The notes under the pieces are model-generated. The model was not told the origin of the DNA. It saw only the letters and a list, made by a program, of their open reading frames with translations, and made no database searches. Positions 1-11,200 of a stretch of DNA of 64,000 nucleotides are shown one piece after another (position 1 is the first letter of the stretch; the number at the start of each line of letters is the position of its first letter). Origin of the DNA: CAVPKN01 sp964588495 (GTDB lineage Bacteria > Chlamydiota > Chlamydiia > Chlamydiales > JAAKFR01); NCBI GenBank assembly GCA_964588495.1, contig CAZPPS010000010.1, forward strand, positions 9,457-73,456, written 5' to 3'. Made by a program: the position numbers and the translations under genes.

Positions 1-750
1 CAAGTTAAAGAAAATATGCAAAAAGTCGAGATGCATGAACACTGGCGTGATCAGGCGCCAGATTTCCCCTGCACGGATTTTTTCAAAAAGAGGGCCTGTG
101 TATCCTTTGAGGGCATCTCTATCCCTGAAGTTGAGTAAAATGTCATAGAGGCCGATCCAGACATTGGTATTCTGAATTTGGTTGATCAAGTTTTGCGATT
201 CAATGCTTGGCGCTTCAGGAGTATAGATTTTGTAGAGCTGATCGCGCAGCTCAAAATAGTGGGGATAGTCGAAAAGGAGTTTTTTTTCGGTTTTCGTGAA
301 AAAAGGGGCCTGGATAACGCCCTTGATTTGGTGATTTTTGGGGGTGTCTTTATGGAAATGATCAAATATGAACAGTAGAATGCAAGCCAACAAGATCAGG
401 ATGGTAATGGGTCCGTAGGGTGAGGAGGTTAAGAAGCGTGCTTTTCTTGAAGGCCCCTGGTCCGAATTTTCAGAAAAGTTGGCTTTTTGTTCGAAGCTCT
501 TTTTTTGGAGGGGATTTGTAAAATGGGGGTGGGCTTTGAATCGGGGATCTTCTGGGTTTTTCTCCTAGTGCGCATAAGTCTCAAGGGCCTGCTCAACAAG
601 ATCTTCGTCAACAATCCAGAGGCGAAATACTGTCTTCCCTCCCTCTTTTGCCTCTTCACAGCTATTTTCAATCCCCTGGTTTGTCAGATAATAGGAAAAT
701 GCTTGAGGATTGATCCCTTCTTTTTCAGGGATTGTACAGATCAGTCGCAT
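1..750 (-). pseudogene. Rhomboid-family intramembrane serine protease, interrupted by in-frame TAG; runs off window
   Basis: The ATG at 750 opens a 61-residue piece that resembles the cytoplasmic N-terminal domain of GlpG-type rhomboids. It ends at TAG (565-567). The same frame then stays open to base 1: it gives a basic linker, a hydrophobic segment (about 370-415) and then WRLITPVFMHLDFLHIFFN, the rhomboid segment with the conserved histidines and asparagine before the active-site serine (which lies outside the window). Both halves in one frame make a single point change to a stop, or a sequencing error, the simplest reading. The start overlaps the end of the rfaE2 gene by 10 bases, so it would be the last gene of a lon-rfaE2-rhomboid operon. 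Readthrough or a second start after the TAG cannot be excluded. Confidence 0.75.
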
Positions 751-1232
751 GTCTGTACCTTTGCAATGACATCCGAGGTGGATAAACCCTCGATCCGATC
801 GACAAGATGCAATTTTCCGCCGTTTTTTTTGACAACTTCAGATTCAATGCAATTTTCCCCATACTCGATCCCATTGACATGAACATCCGGCTTGATTTTT
901 TCCAAAATTGCTCTTGGGTCTGTCTCATCAAACCAGGTGAGATAGTCGATAAACGTTAAAGCCGAAAGCATCTCCAGGCGGTGCTGCAAGGTAATAATGG
1001 GGCGTTTTGCACTTTTGTAGGCTTTAACCGATGTGTCGCTATTGACGGCGACAATTAAAATATCGGCCCTTTTTGAGGCCTCATAGATCATGTACATATG
1101 GCCAGCATGCAAAAGATCAAAAGAGCCATTGAGTGTGGCGATCCTTTTATTTTGTGCGCGCAATTCCCGAATTCTTTCTTCAAGGTATTCGGGGGGGATG
1201 ATTTTGCTTTGGCTGTATTCTTTCCAGCTCAT
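741..1232 (-). CDS. rfaE2: D-glycero-beta-D-manno-heptose 1-phosphate adenylyltransferase (RfaE2 / HldE C-terminal type)
   Basis: This 163-residue nucleotidyltransferase shows the cytidylyltransferase-fold signature GSFDLLHAGHMY near residue 36, with the HxGH-like nucleotide site, followed by VAVNSDTSVK and the QHRLEMLSAL helix typical of the RfaE/HldE adenylyltransferase domain. The family makes ADP-heptose for lipopolysaccharide core or other heptosylated products. It is a stand-alone adenylyltransferase with no fused kinase domain. An AGGA-type ribosome site lies about 7 bases before the ATG. It follows lon by 9 bases and overlaps the rhomboid gene start, so one transcript is likely. A related glycerol-3-phosphate cytidylyltransferase role is possible, but the NSD motif favours RfaE2. 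Confidence 0.85.
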   Translation of the reverse strand: MSWKEYSQSKIIPPEYLEERIRELRAQNKRIATLNGSFDLLHAGHMYMIYEASKRADILIVAVNSDTSVKAYKSAKRPIITLQHRLEMLSALTFIDYLTWFDETDPRAILEKIKPDVHVNGIEYGENCIESEVVKKNGGKLHLVDRIEGLSTSDVIAKVQTCD

Positions 1233-1241
1233 TTTTGAATC

Positions 1242-3683
1242 CTATTCTTGGAAAGCAATATGGAAAATTTCATCGTAGTGATCGACAAAATGCACTTTCA
1301 GATCTACCTTCAAATAGTCGGGGAGCTCGTCGTAGTCCCGCTGGTTATCTTTTGGGAAAATCAGCTCTGTTAAGCCCGATCTTCTGGCAGCAATCAATTT
1401 TTCGCGAATACCGCCGACTCCCAAGATCCGTCCTGTTAGGGTAATTTCCCCAGTCATTCCCAAATTATCGAGAATCGGAGTATCCAAAAGAAGGGAAATA
1501 AGAGCGGTTACCATCGTAGTTCCTGCAGAAGGGCCATCTTTAGGGGTCGCACCTTCTGGAATATGGATATGCACGTGCGATTTTTCGAAGAAAGTGTGTC
1601 CCGGAGCGTACTTGTAGATGGCGCTATGGAGATAGCTCCACGCAATTTGAGACGATTCTTTCATCACATCGCCTGCCTGACCCGTTAAGGTCATGTCCGT
1701 ACGATCTGCGGCCACTTTAATTGCTTCGATATAAAGGGTAGCCCCTCCGTGAGAGGTCCATGCAAGGCCTGTTGCCACGCCCACAGGCGTCCTTTCATAA
1801 AAGCGGTCGCTTAAGTAAATCGGCTTCCCAAGATATTCTGTGAGGTTATTTTTGTTGATCGCGTGTTTCAGCTCTTTTTTACGCTTTCCTTTCTCCCTTT
1901 CTCTGACAACTTCAAGAGCGACTTTGCGGAGGATTTTTTTAAGAAAATTCTCCAGGCTTCGCACGCCTGCTTCTCTAGCATACCCATTGATAATCGTCCG
2001 CAGAGCATCGAGATTGAACGTAATATCATTAATACTCAACCCCATTTGCTTGCGCGCTCTTGGAAGGAGATATTTCTTGGCGATCTGAAGCTTTTCTTCT
2101 AGAATGTAGCCAGAAAGCCTTAAGACCTCCATTCTGTCGAGAAGAGGCTCTGGTATGGTGTCGATCATGTTGGCTGTCACGATAAAGAGAATATTGGATA
2201 AATCAACACGGACATCGAGGTAATGGTCTAAAAAGTCCCGGTTTTGCTCAGGATCTAACACTTCGAGTAAAGCAGACGCAGGATCGCCGTGATAGCTCAT
2301 CCCCATTTTGTCCACTTCATCGATCATGATCACGGGATTCATCGTTTGAGTTTGCTTCAGAGCCTGAACCAATTTTCCAGGCATCGCTCCAATATAGGTT
2401 CTTCTATGCCCTTTAATTTCTGCCTCGTCACGCATGCCTCCTACAGAAAAGCGGAAAAACTTCCGGTTGAGGGCACGGGCAATGCTTTTGCCAATACTTG
2501 TTTTACCAACCCCTGGAGGGCCGACAAGGCAAATGATGCTCCCCTTGAGGCCGCCGGTCAATTTTCCAACGCTGATCAGCTCGAGAATGCGTTGCTTGAT
2601 TTCCTCAAGTCCGTAGTGGTCCTTGTTAAGAATGGCTTCGGCTTTCACCAAATCGTGTCTTTCTTTGCTAAAAAGACCCCAAGGGATAATTGTGAGCCAA
2701 TCCAGATAGTTGCGGCAAACGGTATATTCAGCAGAAGTGGAGTCGAGTGTTTGCAATTTCTCCATCTCTTCTTGGATGGTGGTCATTGCTTGTTGTGGCA
2801 CTTCGAGCTTTTTAATGCGCGATTCAAATTTCTCATTGTCGATCGATTTTTCTTCTTTTTCAAGCCCCAGCTCTTTTCGGATCGTTTTGAGCTGTTCCTT
2901 TAAAAAGTACTCTTTCTGGCTTTTGGTAATCGTCGCTTCGATTTTTTGGTTGATGCTGCTCTGAAGGCGGCTTAAATCGAGCTCTTTTTTCAAAAGAGCC
3001 AGCGCTTTAGTGATTCTGGATTCCATATCAAAGGCTTCCAAAACCTCTTGGAGCTCTTCGCGGGTGGCAGTCGTTAAAGCCACAGCAAAATCGGCAAGTT
3101 TGCCAGGTTCTGTAAAATCGGAATGGCCCAAAAAGATCTGCAGCTCTTCTTTAAAGAGGGGATTGAGCTTTAAAAGCTCTTTGATCACAGAAATGATATT
3201 GATCGAATAGGCTTTTAACTCTTCAGAAATGATGTGAGATTCTGGATGGTAGCGGACTTTTGCACGCAAATATTTGTCTTGAACGGCATCAACAATTTCG
3301 ATCCGCTCTTCCATATTGAGAATAACCTGCGCGCCGCCCCCTTCCATAGGGATGATGCGTAAAACGCGTGCGATCACACCCACTTTATAAAGCCCTGGAA
3401 AGCCCACTTTGTAAATATTGGCGTTTTCTTTTTTGGTTAAAACAAGGCCAACATATTTGGCTTCTTGTTTGGAAATCAGTTTGAGAACCTCATAGAAGGG
3501 GCCCGGCTCAATGACAATGGGGGCTGCCATTCCAGGAAAAAAGGGCCTGCGATTAAGCGGCAAGACAAATATATCATCAGGAAGATCGGGAGACGTTGAT
3601 TCGCTGGCAGAGTCGAAGGCGTCTTCGAGCGCCGTTTCCAATTCAGCTTCAAAGGTTTCTTGTTCTTCTTTTCGTTTTCTCAA
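1242..3683 (-). CDS. lon: Lon, ATP-dependent serine protease
   Basis: The 813-residue protein has the full Lon layout: an N-terminal substrate-binding domain (about residues 40-240), a coiled helical region, an AAA+ module with Walker A GPPGVGKTS and Walker B VIMIDEVDKM, and a C-terminal protease domain. The Ser-Lys dyad is visible: Ser719 in PKDGPSAGTT and Lys762 in GIREKLIAARR. Length matches chlamydial Lon. It degrades misfolded and regulatory proteins in the cytosol. It is the first gene of a minus-strand operon with rfaE2 and the rhomboid gene, and is divergent from tsaB across a 133-base AT-rich gap. I saw no obvious CIRCE operator there. Confidence 0.97.
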   Translation of the reverse strand: MRKRKEEQETFEAELETALEDAFDSASESTSPDLPDDIFVLPLNRRPFFPGMAAPIVIEPGPFYEVLKLISKQEAKYVGLVLTKKENANIYKVGFPGLYKVGVIARVLRIIPMEGGGAQVILNMEERIEIVDAVQDKYLRAKVRYHPESHIISEELKAYSINIISVIKELLKLNPLFKEELQIFLGHSDFTEPGKLADFAVALTTATREELQEVLEAFDMESRITKALALLKKELDLSRLQSSINQKIEATITKSQKEYFLKEQLKTIRKELGLEKEEKSIDNEKFESRIKKLEVPQQAMTTIQEEMEKLQTLDSTSAEYTVCRNYLDWLTIIPWGLFSKERHDLVKAEAILNKDHYGLEEIKQRILELISVGKLTGGLKGSIICLVGPPGVGKTSIGKSIARALNRKFFRFSVGGMRDEAEIKGHRRTYIGAMPGKLVQALKQTQTMNPVIMIDEVDKMGMSYHGDPASALLEVLDPEQNRDFLDHYLDVRVDLSNILFIVTANMIDTIPEPLLDRMEVLRLSGYILEEKLQIAKKYLLPRARKQMGLSINDITFNLDALRTIINGYAREAGVRSLENFLKKILRKVALEVVREREKGKRKKELKHAINKNNLTEYLGKPIYLSDRFYERTPVGVATGLAWTSHGGATLYIEAIKVAADRTDMTLTGQAGDVMKESSQIAWSYLHSAIYKYAPGHTFFEKSHVHIHIPEGATPKDGPSAGTTMVTALISLLLDTPILDNLGMTGEITLTGRILGVGGIREKLIAARRSGLTELIFPKDNQRDYDELPDYLKVDLKVHFVDHYDEIFHIAFQE

Positions 3684-3816
3684 TGTTTTCCCTAAGTTTA
3701 ATTACGGCAAAGTGTAACAAAACCCTTTCAAACATGCAAGGGAAGCAAAAACTTTCACTTTTATTCAATCTTGTAAATAGCATATGATTTTATTTTGTAT
3801 ATAAAGAATAAAAGAA

Positions 3817-4416
3817 TTGTTTACAGTAATAATTGATACAAGTACTGATAAGTCGTTGATAGTCTTTACTTCCGGCGAAAAAGTCCTTTTAAATTTATTT
3901 TTGCCTTCTGGGATTCATAGCTCTCGACTTTTGATGAGCCTGATTCAGGAAGGGTTAGAAAAGTTAAATTTGAATTCTAGTGTGATTGAACTTCTCGCGA
4001 TTGCTACAGGCCCTGGTTCCTATACGGGAATCCGTGTTGGGGCGGCTGCGGTTTTGGGACTTGCTTTCCCTAGGAATTTGCCCATCGTGAGCTTTTCATC
4101 GCTTGAAGGTTTTATTTCACATGAAGAGGGGCAGTTTGCCTCTCTGATCGACGCCCGTATCGGAGGCGCCTATGTCTTATTGCAGCAAAAAAAAGAGGGG
4201 AATATTGTTTTCGAACAAGCTCCCCAGTTTGTTCCCAGTGAAGAAATTTCTGCTTATACCGCCTCTTATCCTGTGCAAGCGGGGCCTCATATCAGCTATC
4301 CTGATTCTGAGTATTTGGCAAAGCGCGTTGCCCAAAAATTCAGAGAGGGGAGCTACAGCACTGATATTCAATTGACTTACCTAAGAACACCCGAATATCT
4401 GCCCTCGCGTGCCTGA
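3817..4416 (+). CDS. tsaB: tRNA threonylcarbamoyladenosine biosynthesis protein TsaB
   Basis: The 199-residue ASKHA-fold protein carries the TsaB (YeaZ) signature ATGPGSYTGIRVG around residues 63-75 and begins with the strand-forming FTVIIDTST. TsaB is the scaffold partner of TsaD/TsaE in making t6A37 in tRNAs. The gene lies next to lon, as I recall for the C. trachomatis homologue CT343. The only start that keeps the first beta strand is TTG at 3817; the ribosome site is weak. It is divergent from lon and followed by a palindromic repeat. Confidence 0.9.
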   Translation: MFTVIIDTSTDKSLIVFTSGEKVLLNLFLPSGIHSSRLLMSLIQEGLEKLNLNSSVIELLAIATGPGSYTGIRVGAAAVLGLAFPRNLPIVSFSSLEGFISHEEGQFASLIDARIGGAYVLLQQKKEGNIVFEQAPQFVPSEEISAYTASYPVQAGPHISYPDSEYLAKRVAQKFREGSYSTDIQLTYLRTPEYLPSRA

Positions 4417-4430
4417 CCGTCTCCGTCTCT

Positions 4431-4569
4431 GAGAGTAATTCAACACGAAGACACGAAGACACTAAGGCACAAAGAAAAAAATATGGTAAAATTGTAGAAA
4501 CCCTATTTTTTTGATTTTTCCTATCTCTTTGTGTCTTTGTATTTTCGTGTCTTTGTGTTGAATTTCTCT
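4431..4569 (+). repeat. Intergenic palindrome, family A (CACAAAGA arms), copy 1
   Basis: Two inverted arms built from 7-8 base units (AACACGAAGACACGAAG on the left; TTTCGTGTCTTTGTGTTG on the right) flank an AT-rich loop. The outermost bases TAATTCAAC and GTTGAATTT also pair. It lies between tsaB and the DedA gene. Related copies are at about 16863, 24203, 30331, 43097, 48115 and 59963. It could act as a bidirectional terminator, but copy number and loop variation look more like a dispersed non-coding element. Confidence 0.85.
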
Positions 4570-4629
4570 TAGGTACGCAAATTGTTTTTTTGATGAAATC
4601 TCCCTGCTAATCCTATACAATCTATTTTT

Positions 4630-5262
4630 ATGTTGATGAGCCTGATTCCCGATGTCACCGTCTTAGTAAACTGGATTACCACCTATGGGAGTGTCGTTTT
4701 ATTTATCTTGATGTCTTTAGGAATATTGGCTCTGCCGGTTCCTGAAGAGACTTTGATGGTCATCGCAGGTATTTTGATGCGCAAAGGGATCCTTCAAATC
4801 CCTCCCACAGTGCTTTTTGCCTATGCGGGGGCTATGTGTGGCATTACCATGAGCTATGTTGTAGGGCGCACAGCGGGAAATTTTCTGATTTTGCGCTATG
4901 GCAAATGGGTCGGCATTACAGATGTCGCCCTAAACCATGCCCACCGCTGGTTTGAAAAGCTCGGCAAATGGCTCCTCATTGTGGGCTATTTCATACCAGG
5001 CGTACGCCATTTGACGGGGCTCATTGCGGGGACCACGTATATGAAATATTCCCATTTTGCCCTCTATGCCTATACAGGAGCCTTTTTGTGGGTATCCCTA
5101 TTTTTGTCTCTGGGCTATTTTGTAGGAAGCTATTGTCTTGAGTGTTACGAACAGCTTGGAAAAGCAGATGTTGTGATCGTATTGCTCGCCATTATCTCAG
5201 CAATTATTTTGTTTTTTTATATCAAGTGGCACTACAAACGGTACAATAATAGAAAAAAATAA
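4630..5262 (+). CDS. DedA/SNARE-associated family membrane protein
   Basis: The 210-residue polytopic inner-membrane protein has the DedA pattern: an early acidic re-entrant motif LPVPEETLMVIAG (near residue 36), MSYVVGRTAG in the middle and RHLTGLIAGTTYM with the conserved arginine, then a final membrane helix and a basic tail. DedA proteins are needed for membrane homeostasis and undecaprenyl-phosphate or phospholipid flipping; the substrate cannot be read from the sequence. It ends 11 bases from the convergent 3' end of the giant gene. Confidence 0.88.
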   Translation: MLMSLIPDVTVLVNWITTYGSVVLFILMSLGILALPVPEETLMVIAGILMRKGILQIPPTVLFAYAGAMCGITMSYVVGRTAGNFLILRYGKWVGITDVALNHAHRWFEKLGKWLLIVGYFIPGVRHLTGLIAGTTYMKYSHFALYAYTGAFLWVSLFLSLGYFVGSYCLECYEQLGKADVVIVLLAIISAIILFFYIKWHYKRYNNRKK

Positions 5263-5273
5263 CTCGCCGGATC

Positions 5274-8200
5274 TTAACCCTTTGGTTGGGCGTCTTGGAT
5301 CTCCTGCCAAAGTTGCTGGAAGTTTTCGCAGTTGTTTACACGCTTATTCATCCTCTCACCCTTTTTGATAGTCCCGACAAGAAAAGCCAGATCGCACACT
5401 ATATCTTCAAACCACTCTGAGCCGATCAGCTTCTTAAAAACTTCCTCCGGAAACCCGTTTTGAGCAAGAGCTCCATCTGCTGTGAAAAGGGCTCCTTTAC
5501 GGCAACTTGGGAGCTGTTTTTGGAAATAAGCCGCTTCCCTATCGCTCACAACGCAGGCAATAAAGTTAGTTTGACTATGAGCTACCAGAAAATACAGGGA
5601 AGGTTTTAGGAATTTTTGTTTTAATGAGACTCTGCTGGCTTTTGCTGTGTTGATAAATTTATGAGACAAAAATAGATTTTCAGTAAAAAAGCTCGAATTA
5701 AAGAGTTTGCATGCTGGGGTTGAAAAATTGGCTGAGAAGAGCTCCTCGAGGCTAAAATTTTCATCTATGGGGAGCATCGTTTCGGGAATTAAGCCATTGG
5801 TTGTTACGGTTTGCTGCTCTTCAACTTCTTCTTCCTGGCAATAAAGCTGCATCTGTTCTCCAGCAACACGATAAGTGGCAAGTTCTTTGATGCTTTTTTG
5901 AAAGGTTAAAATGAGCTCTTTAAGTGCGGCGTGCAAATCTACCGCTTCACTCCAAGATTTTTGGTAGCCATATTTTTTATATTCTTCCTGGGCATAGCGG
6001 GCCAAAACAACGGAGGTTTTTTCGAAAGATTCTTCACGCCCAAACCGGACTAAGGGGTCATTGATAAACTGTTTAATAAATCCTTTTCGATAATTCCGTT
6101 GCCAAAGCTTGATTTGAGCCTTTGGGTCATGCAATGTACCTTTGAGAGCCGTTCTGGCGGGTTTTTGGACAAGAATATCGATTTGTTGATAGGCGCTTGA
6201 AATCAGCTCATTTTCTTGCACTTCGATTTCATTCTTTTGTGTCCATCGAATCAACGATTTTGGTGTGCACACACAATTCATATCTTCTTCAATTTGGGCG
6301 CTCAATCTGCTATCGATGATCCAGGCCGCAATGCTTGCCTTTTTATGCAAAAGTCCTCTTAGGCGCGTAGCGCCCTGAGCCAAATCGCCGATGGTTAAGA
6401 GCTCTCCGATGAGAAGAAGTCCCCTTGCATTTTCTTTTTGCAAAGCGTCGAAACCAACTGCGTGGACAGGATCTACAAAGGTCAAAAGATTTAGATCTTC
6501 CCATTGATAGCCCAAAACTTTGAGTCCTACTACCAGATCACCTTCAGGGATGGCCACCGGCTCGTCACCGCCTGTGAACCAAATCATGAGCTCATCTTCT
6601 TTAAAAAAGACAATCCCGTCATAGGAAAGGGTCACTTCCTCATCTTCAAGGAAAGTAAAAAAGTCTTGTGCGATCTGAATACTTTCAAAATCTCTGAGCA
6701 TGCCCCCAACATCAATGATCATCCCCAATTGATCAAAAATTTTAGAGTCCTGTTTCCATAGCTTTAAAAACAGTCCAAAAGGGTCAAAAAAAGAGGCAAT
6801 GTTGATCATTTGACTGTTCCGCTCTTCTGTCAGCACATCAATTACCCTAGGAATAAAATCGGAATTATATTTGGAATGTTCAAATTTCCCATAAATTTCC
6901 TTGGGCCCTAAATAGGCTGAACAGACAGTCGTATCTTTAAACCCTTTAAGAAGATGTTGTGGAGTTGCTACGAGCTGGCTTGAACAAAAAGTCAATTTGG
7001 GAAGAACTACATTTTCAAGATCGTCAAAAATTGCCTTCAGATCGGCCCATGGATTTCTTTGAAGGGTCCCTTGAATGGTCAAAATTAAAGCAATATATGG
7101 TTCTTCAAAATAGGCCTCGCTCGACTTTCTTCGATGGGCTGGCATTTCAATTCCATCTCTACTTTTTTGGTGATTCATCCGTCCAACGGTTTGCATCGCA
7201 AATTCGTAAAAATGCAAAAAATAGTGGCGTGCTAAAAATATCATTCGTGCTTTGGCTGTTTTTTTGTGCTCTTCCCCCTCGAGCCATTTAGACTTTAAAG
7301 CCTTTGGGTTGTGCCACCAATTTTTAATAGCTAGTTGCTCTTCCTGCGGGATATTTAAAAAAGGGTGCTCCACCAGTTTTTGAATCAAAAAAAAGCGGAC
7401 ACACTCTTTTTCAGATTCAGACATCATCGCTTGCTTATTCTGAAGGATTTGGGCAACATCCAAGACTTTGCGTCCATCGCTTAAGACAGACTCTGGATCG
7501 ACCAAAAACTTGTAAATCAATGTGAAGATTTTGATGTCACACTCAGGAAGTGACCGTTTTGTGCCAATCCCTATTTTTGCCTGCATCAAAGGACTTAGAT
7601 TGACCCTTCCCTCATCGACTAAAACCAAACATTTTTCCTCAAAAAGATGGAGAATCAGACTCAAATAACGGACTTTTTCACAATCGCCGTTCTCCAAGGC
7701 GAGCTGGTATTTCAGATAAATAGAGTAATAGACTTCGGGGATTATTTTGAGGCTATCCGAAACAAGATACTCTTCAAGCTTTTCAAAAACCTGCTTCAAA
7801 TCATCCGCGCTCGTCTCTGTTTTTAAGGCGACCTCAAAAGCCTGCAAAGACATCCCATACCCTTTTTTGAGGATGATTTGCTGCTTTTTTAAATCCACTT
7901 TATAGAGGCCAGGAGGTGAAATGCTGACAGGCGTCAGCCCTTTTTTTCGCGCCTGTTTTTGCAAAAATGGAATCAGAAATGTCCCTTTTCCCCCTCCAGC
8001 TTCTAGCTCAAAGAGGCAATTTGTTTTATTTTGCAGCCAGCTGATCAGCTCAAGCTGAGCCCTTTTAGCGATCAATTCCGTACGTGATTGGAAAATGAGA
8101 AATTCAGGATTTTGGATGGGGTCGATTGTTCCCAAAAGGGCTAGATCTTTCGATTTTTTGAGATGGCAGTTGAGAATATGGTAACGGAGTGTTTCTATGA

Positions 8201-11200
8201 TCAGTTCTTTAATCACACTTTCCGATAACGAAGGATTTGCCTCTCTCAAAATATTGAGATTTTGCCTTTCGGCAGCTTGCGTCAAAATCCCCTCAACTGT
8301 GATGAGAGGAAGATTTTTCCCCTTTTTTCGCAAATTGAGCTTAAAAAGATCAGGTGGGATGGAATTGGCTTTCTCTTCGATTTGACTTTTGAGCGTTTGA
8401 AGCTCGTGAGGCTTTATTTCCAGAAATTGAGGATCGAAACTTAACCTTTGGACATGTTCCGAAGAAAATTCCCATTTTATAGGCTGTAATTTTGGAGGCT
8501 CGGGAAGAGTGAGCATTTTTCTATCCCAATACATGATAAAAATGCTCTCGGTAAAGGGAGTTGTCTTTTCAAAAGTCTTTGCTATTTCAACAATTTTTAA
8601 AAAGACAGCTGAGTTTGTTTCCAGCTCATCGGAGGTAAAAGGGGGAAAGTGCTCGGGATGCTTGTGGATGATGTAGAGAAGCTTGGTATAGGCTAAAATC
8701 TCGTCTTTATCATTTCCATGTGCGCTGCGGGCAAGATAAAAAAGATCCAGAATATAGAGTCCTGATTTTGCCCTCTCATAAAGCTCTATAAAGTGATACA
8801 TAATATCACAAAGAGTCATTCTCACAAAGTGGGGATTAAATGCAGGGCCACTTACAACCCGATAATAATGTAAATTCAAAGTGTAGATAGTCTTAGGAAA
8901 AAGCTGGAAGCTTATCGGAAATTTTTCTTGCAGTACACTTTTGGAGCTCACAAGTTTTTTTCTGACTGCCAAAATATAAGGAAGCGTGTCGATGTCCTCT
9001 AAAGCTTCTAAAAGGAAAAGCTCTTCATCTGGCTTTGGCCGGATATATTCAGGAATTTTGGGGTAAACGGGCCCTGCAAGACGCAAATAATCGCAATAAC
9101 GGTCGCTGATCCATGTAAAAAATGGGTTGTCCGATTTTAACTTTTCCCGTGAAAAGCCTTTTTGTAGAATCTGGGTTTGGTTTTGAAAAAAAGCAATTCC
9201 TAAATGGAGATAGAAAGCTAACCCTTCAGGTGACTGATCGGGCAAAAAACAAAAACTTTGAAAAAAATCGGTGCAGTAATGGTGGCAGCGCCAGTTTTTA
9301 AGAATTTTTAGCGCCTCTTCAAAATTCCTAAAACTTGCCAGCAGATGGGCTAAAAAAAGATGCCCTTCGGGACTTTCAGGTTTAAGGGATTCTGTCCGGT
9401 AAAGAAAGTAGGGAACTTTTACTTGAAGTTTCTGGTAACTTAAAAAAACCTGGGAAAAAAAGTTGGAATCGCTCTGTGAAAGGCTATTGGAGGCGATGAT
9501 CACAATTTTTTCAGCAGCATCATTTTCAAGAACAAGGGCTCCATCAAATGTGGGCAAAGAGCTTAAGGTTTGATCAGAGGCGATAAAAAATCCCGGATAG
9601 TTAAGCGAAGACACTACCCATCGGCCCTTATGATTTTCTCCTTGAAATTGCAGTTTGAGAGACAAGATATCAAGGGAATGAATCTGCTTTTTGTTATTGA
9701 TCCAACACACAACATCTTCATCTTTAATTCCAAGCCGGGAAAAAAAATTGGTCTTCTTTGCATTTAACAATTTCAAGGGGAGGATCTTGCCTGAAGGGTC
9801 CACTTTGTGGACTTGCCCGTCTGAAATCAGCGCCCATGGAGTGTCTGTGTTTTCATCTGTAACAACAAATTCATCTTGACGACTAAATCGAGAAAAAAAA
9901 TTGGTCGGTTCTCTATTTAGAAATTTTATGATGGTGGTCGTGCCTGAAGGGCCCACTTCCAATATGTTGATTCGCCCATTTGAAATCAGCGTCGACGGAT
10001 TGCTTGTGTTTTCATCTGCAGATTTTATAAAAAGGCATTTGAAGAGAGGGTTTGGAGACTCTGTTTTGAGGTAAGAGAACTCTTTGTCTTCGATTGTGAA
10101 TGTTTTTCTAATATTACTGCGACAAAAGACTTTTTCATATCCACGCGGGATCCATAGGACCTGCTGACCTGGGATGAGTATTTCTTTTTGGTTGCGTAAG
10201 ACAAGACAGTTTTCAAGATCAAAAGTATAGTGATCGACTTGGCCTCGATGCAGAAAAGAAAGCTCGGAGGAGAGTTCAGAAGAAAGGTCGCTTTGCCATT
10301 GTTGATCTTGAGGAAACTTATTTATTATCCCAGTGGGGTAATAAATACCTTCCAAAAGCCACTTTGGAGTCTCTTTGTCATCATTTGGATGATAGTTGAT
10401 CCAAAAGCCCCCTTTTACCCACTCTTTTAAAGATAAGAGGTCAGAAGGAAGATCGACGCTATAGAGAAAAAGCAGATGGGAATAGAGAGTGCTGAGATCC
10501 TTTTTTTTAATGATACGACTCAAAAGGATCTCTTCATACTGCTTTAGGAGTCCTTTTTCTATTTGAAATCCGGCCTTTTCAATGTGGGTTTCAATTAAAA
10601 TCCCGATCCGGATGAAAAATAAAAGCTCTTTCAGATTTTGTGAGTGAAAATTAATTCCTTCATTTACCAGAAAACGGCATCTTTCCTTTAGAAGAGGATT
10701 TTCTTTTAGCCTTTGGATAAGAAGAGCATCCGCAGTAAAGAGGGTTTTTTCGATATGCTCTTTAACGGTTGTGTTTGCTACCAAATCGAGATTTGCAAGC
10801 ACCCATTGAATGAGAGAAGTGATTTGAAGTGAGGGGTGAAGACCTATGCGGACCCAATCTTGTTTGATGCGCTTTAGGGGTCTGCAGTAGATTTGATTTT
10901 CATTTTGGATTTTAAGGTCATTCTGATTGTTTTCTTTTCTGTCAAATAGGGCACCAGGGGCAAATGATAGACCCCATTTACTATTCAAATGGGTCTCTAG
11001 ATAACTGATATAATAATCCCCTTTGGTATCCTGCTCAAGCTCGCACAAAGGCTTTCCTACCGAAACAATGTGGCCCCCCAAATAGAGCGACCAACACATT
11101 TGAGCCAAATATTGATAATAGTAAAAATCTTGCGGCAGCTTGCTTTCCCATAAAAAAGGGTACTCATGGGATGGACCAAATTGTCTTAAAAACTTTAAAT

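Noticed and set aside
487..882. 131-residue plus-strand frame near the window start
   Set aside because: Antisense to the rhomboid and rfaE2 genes; no support.
2289..2903. 204-residue open frame on the plus strand inside lon
   Set aside because: Antisense to a fully conserved Lon ATPase region; no ribosome site and no recognisable motif.
10025..10222. Small minus-strand frame inside the giant gene suggesting a frameshift
   Set aside because: The giant frame is continuous through the region, so the short frame is a shadow.
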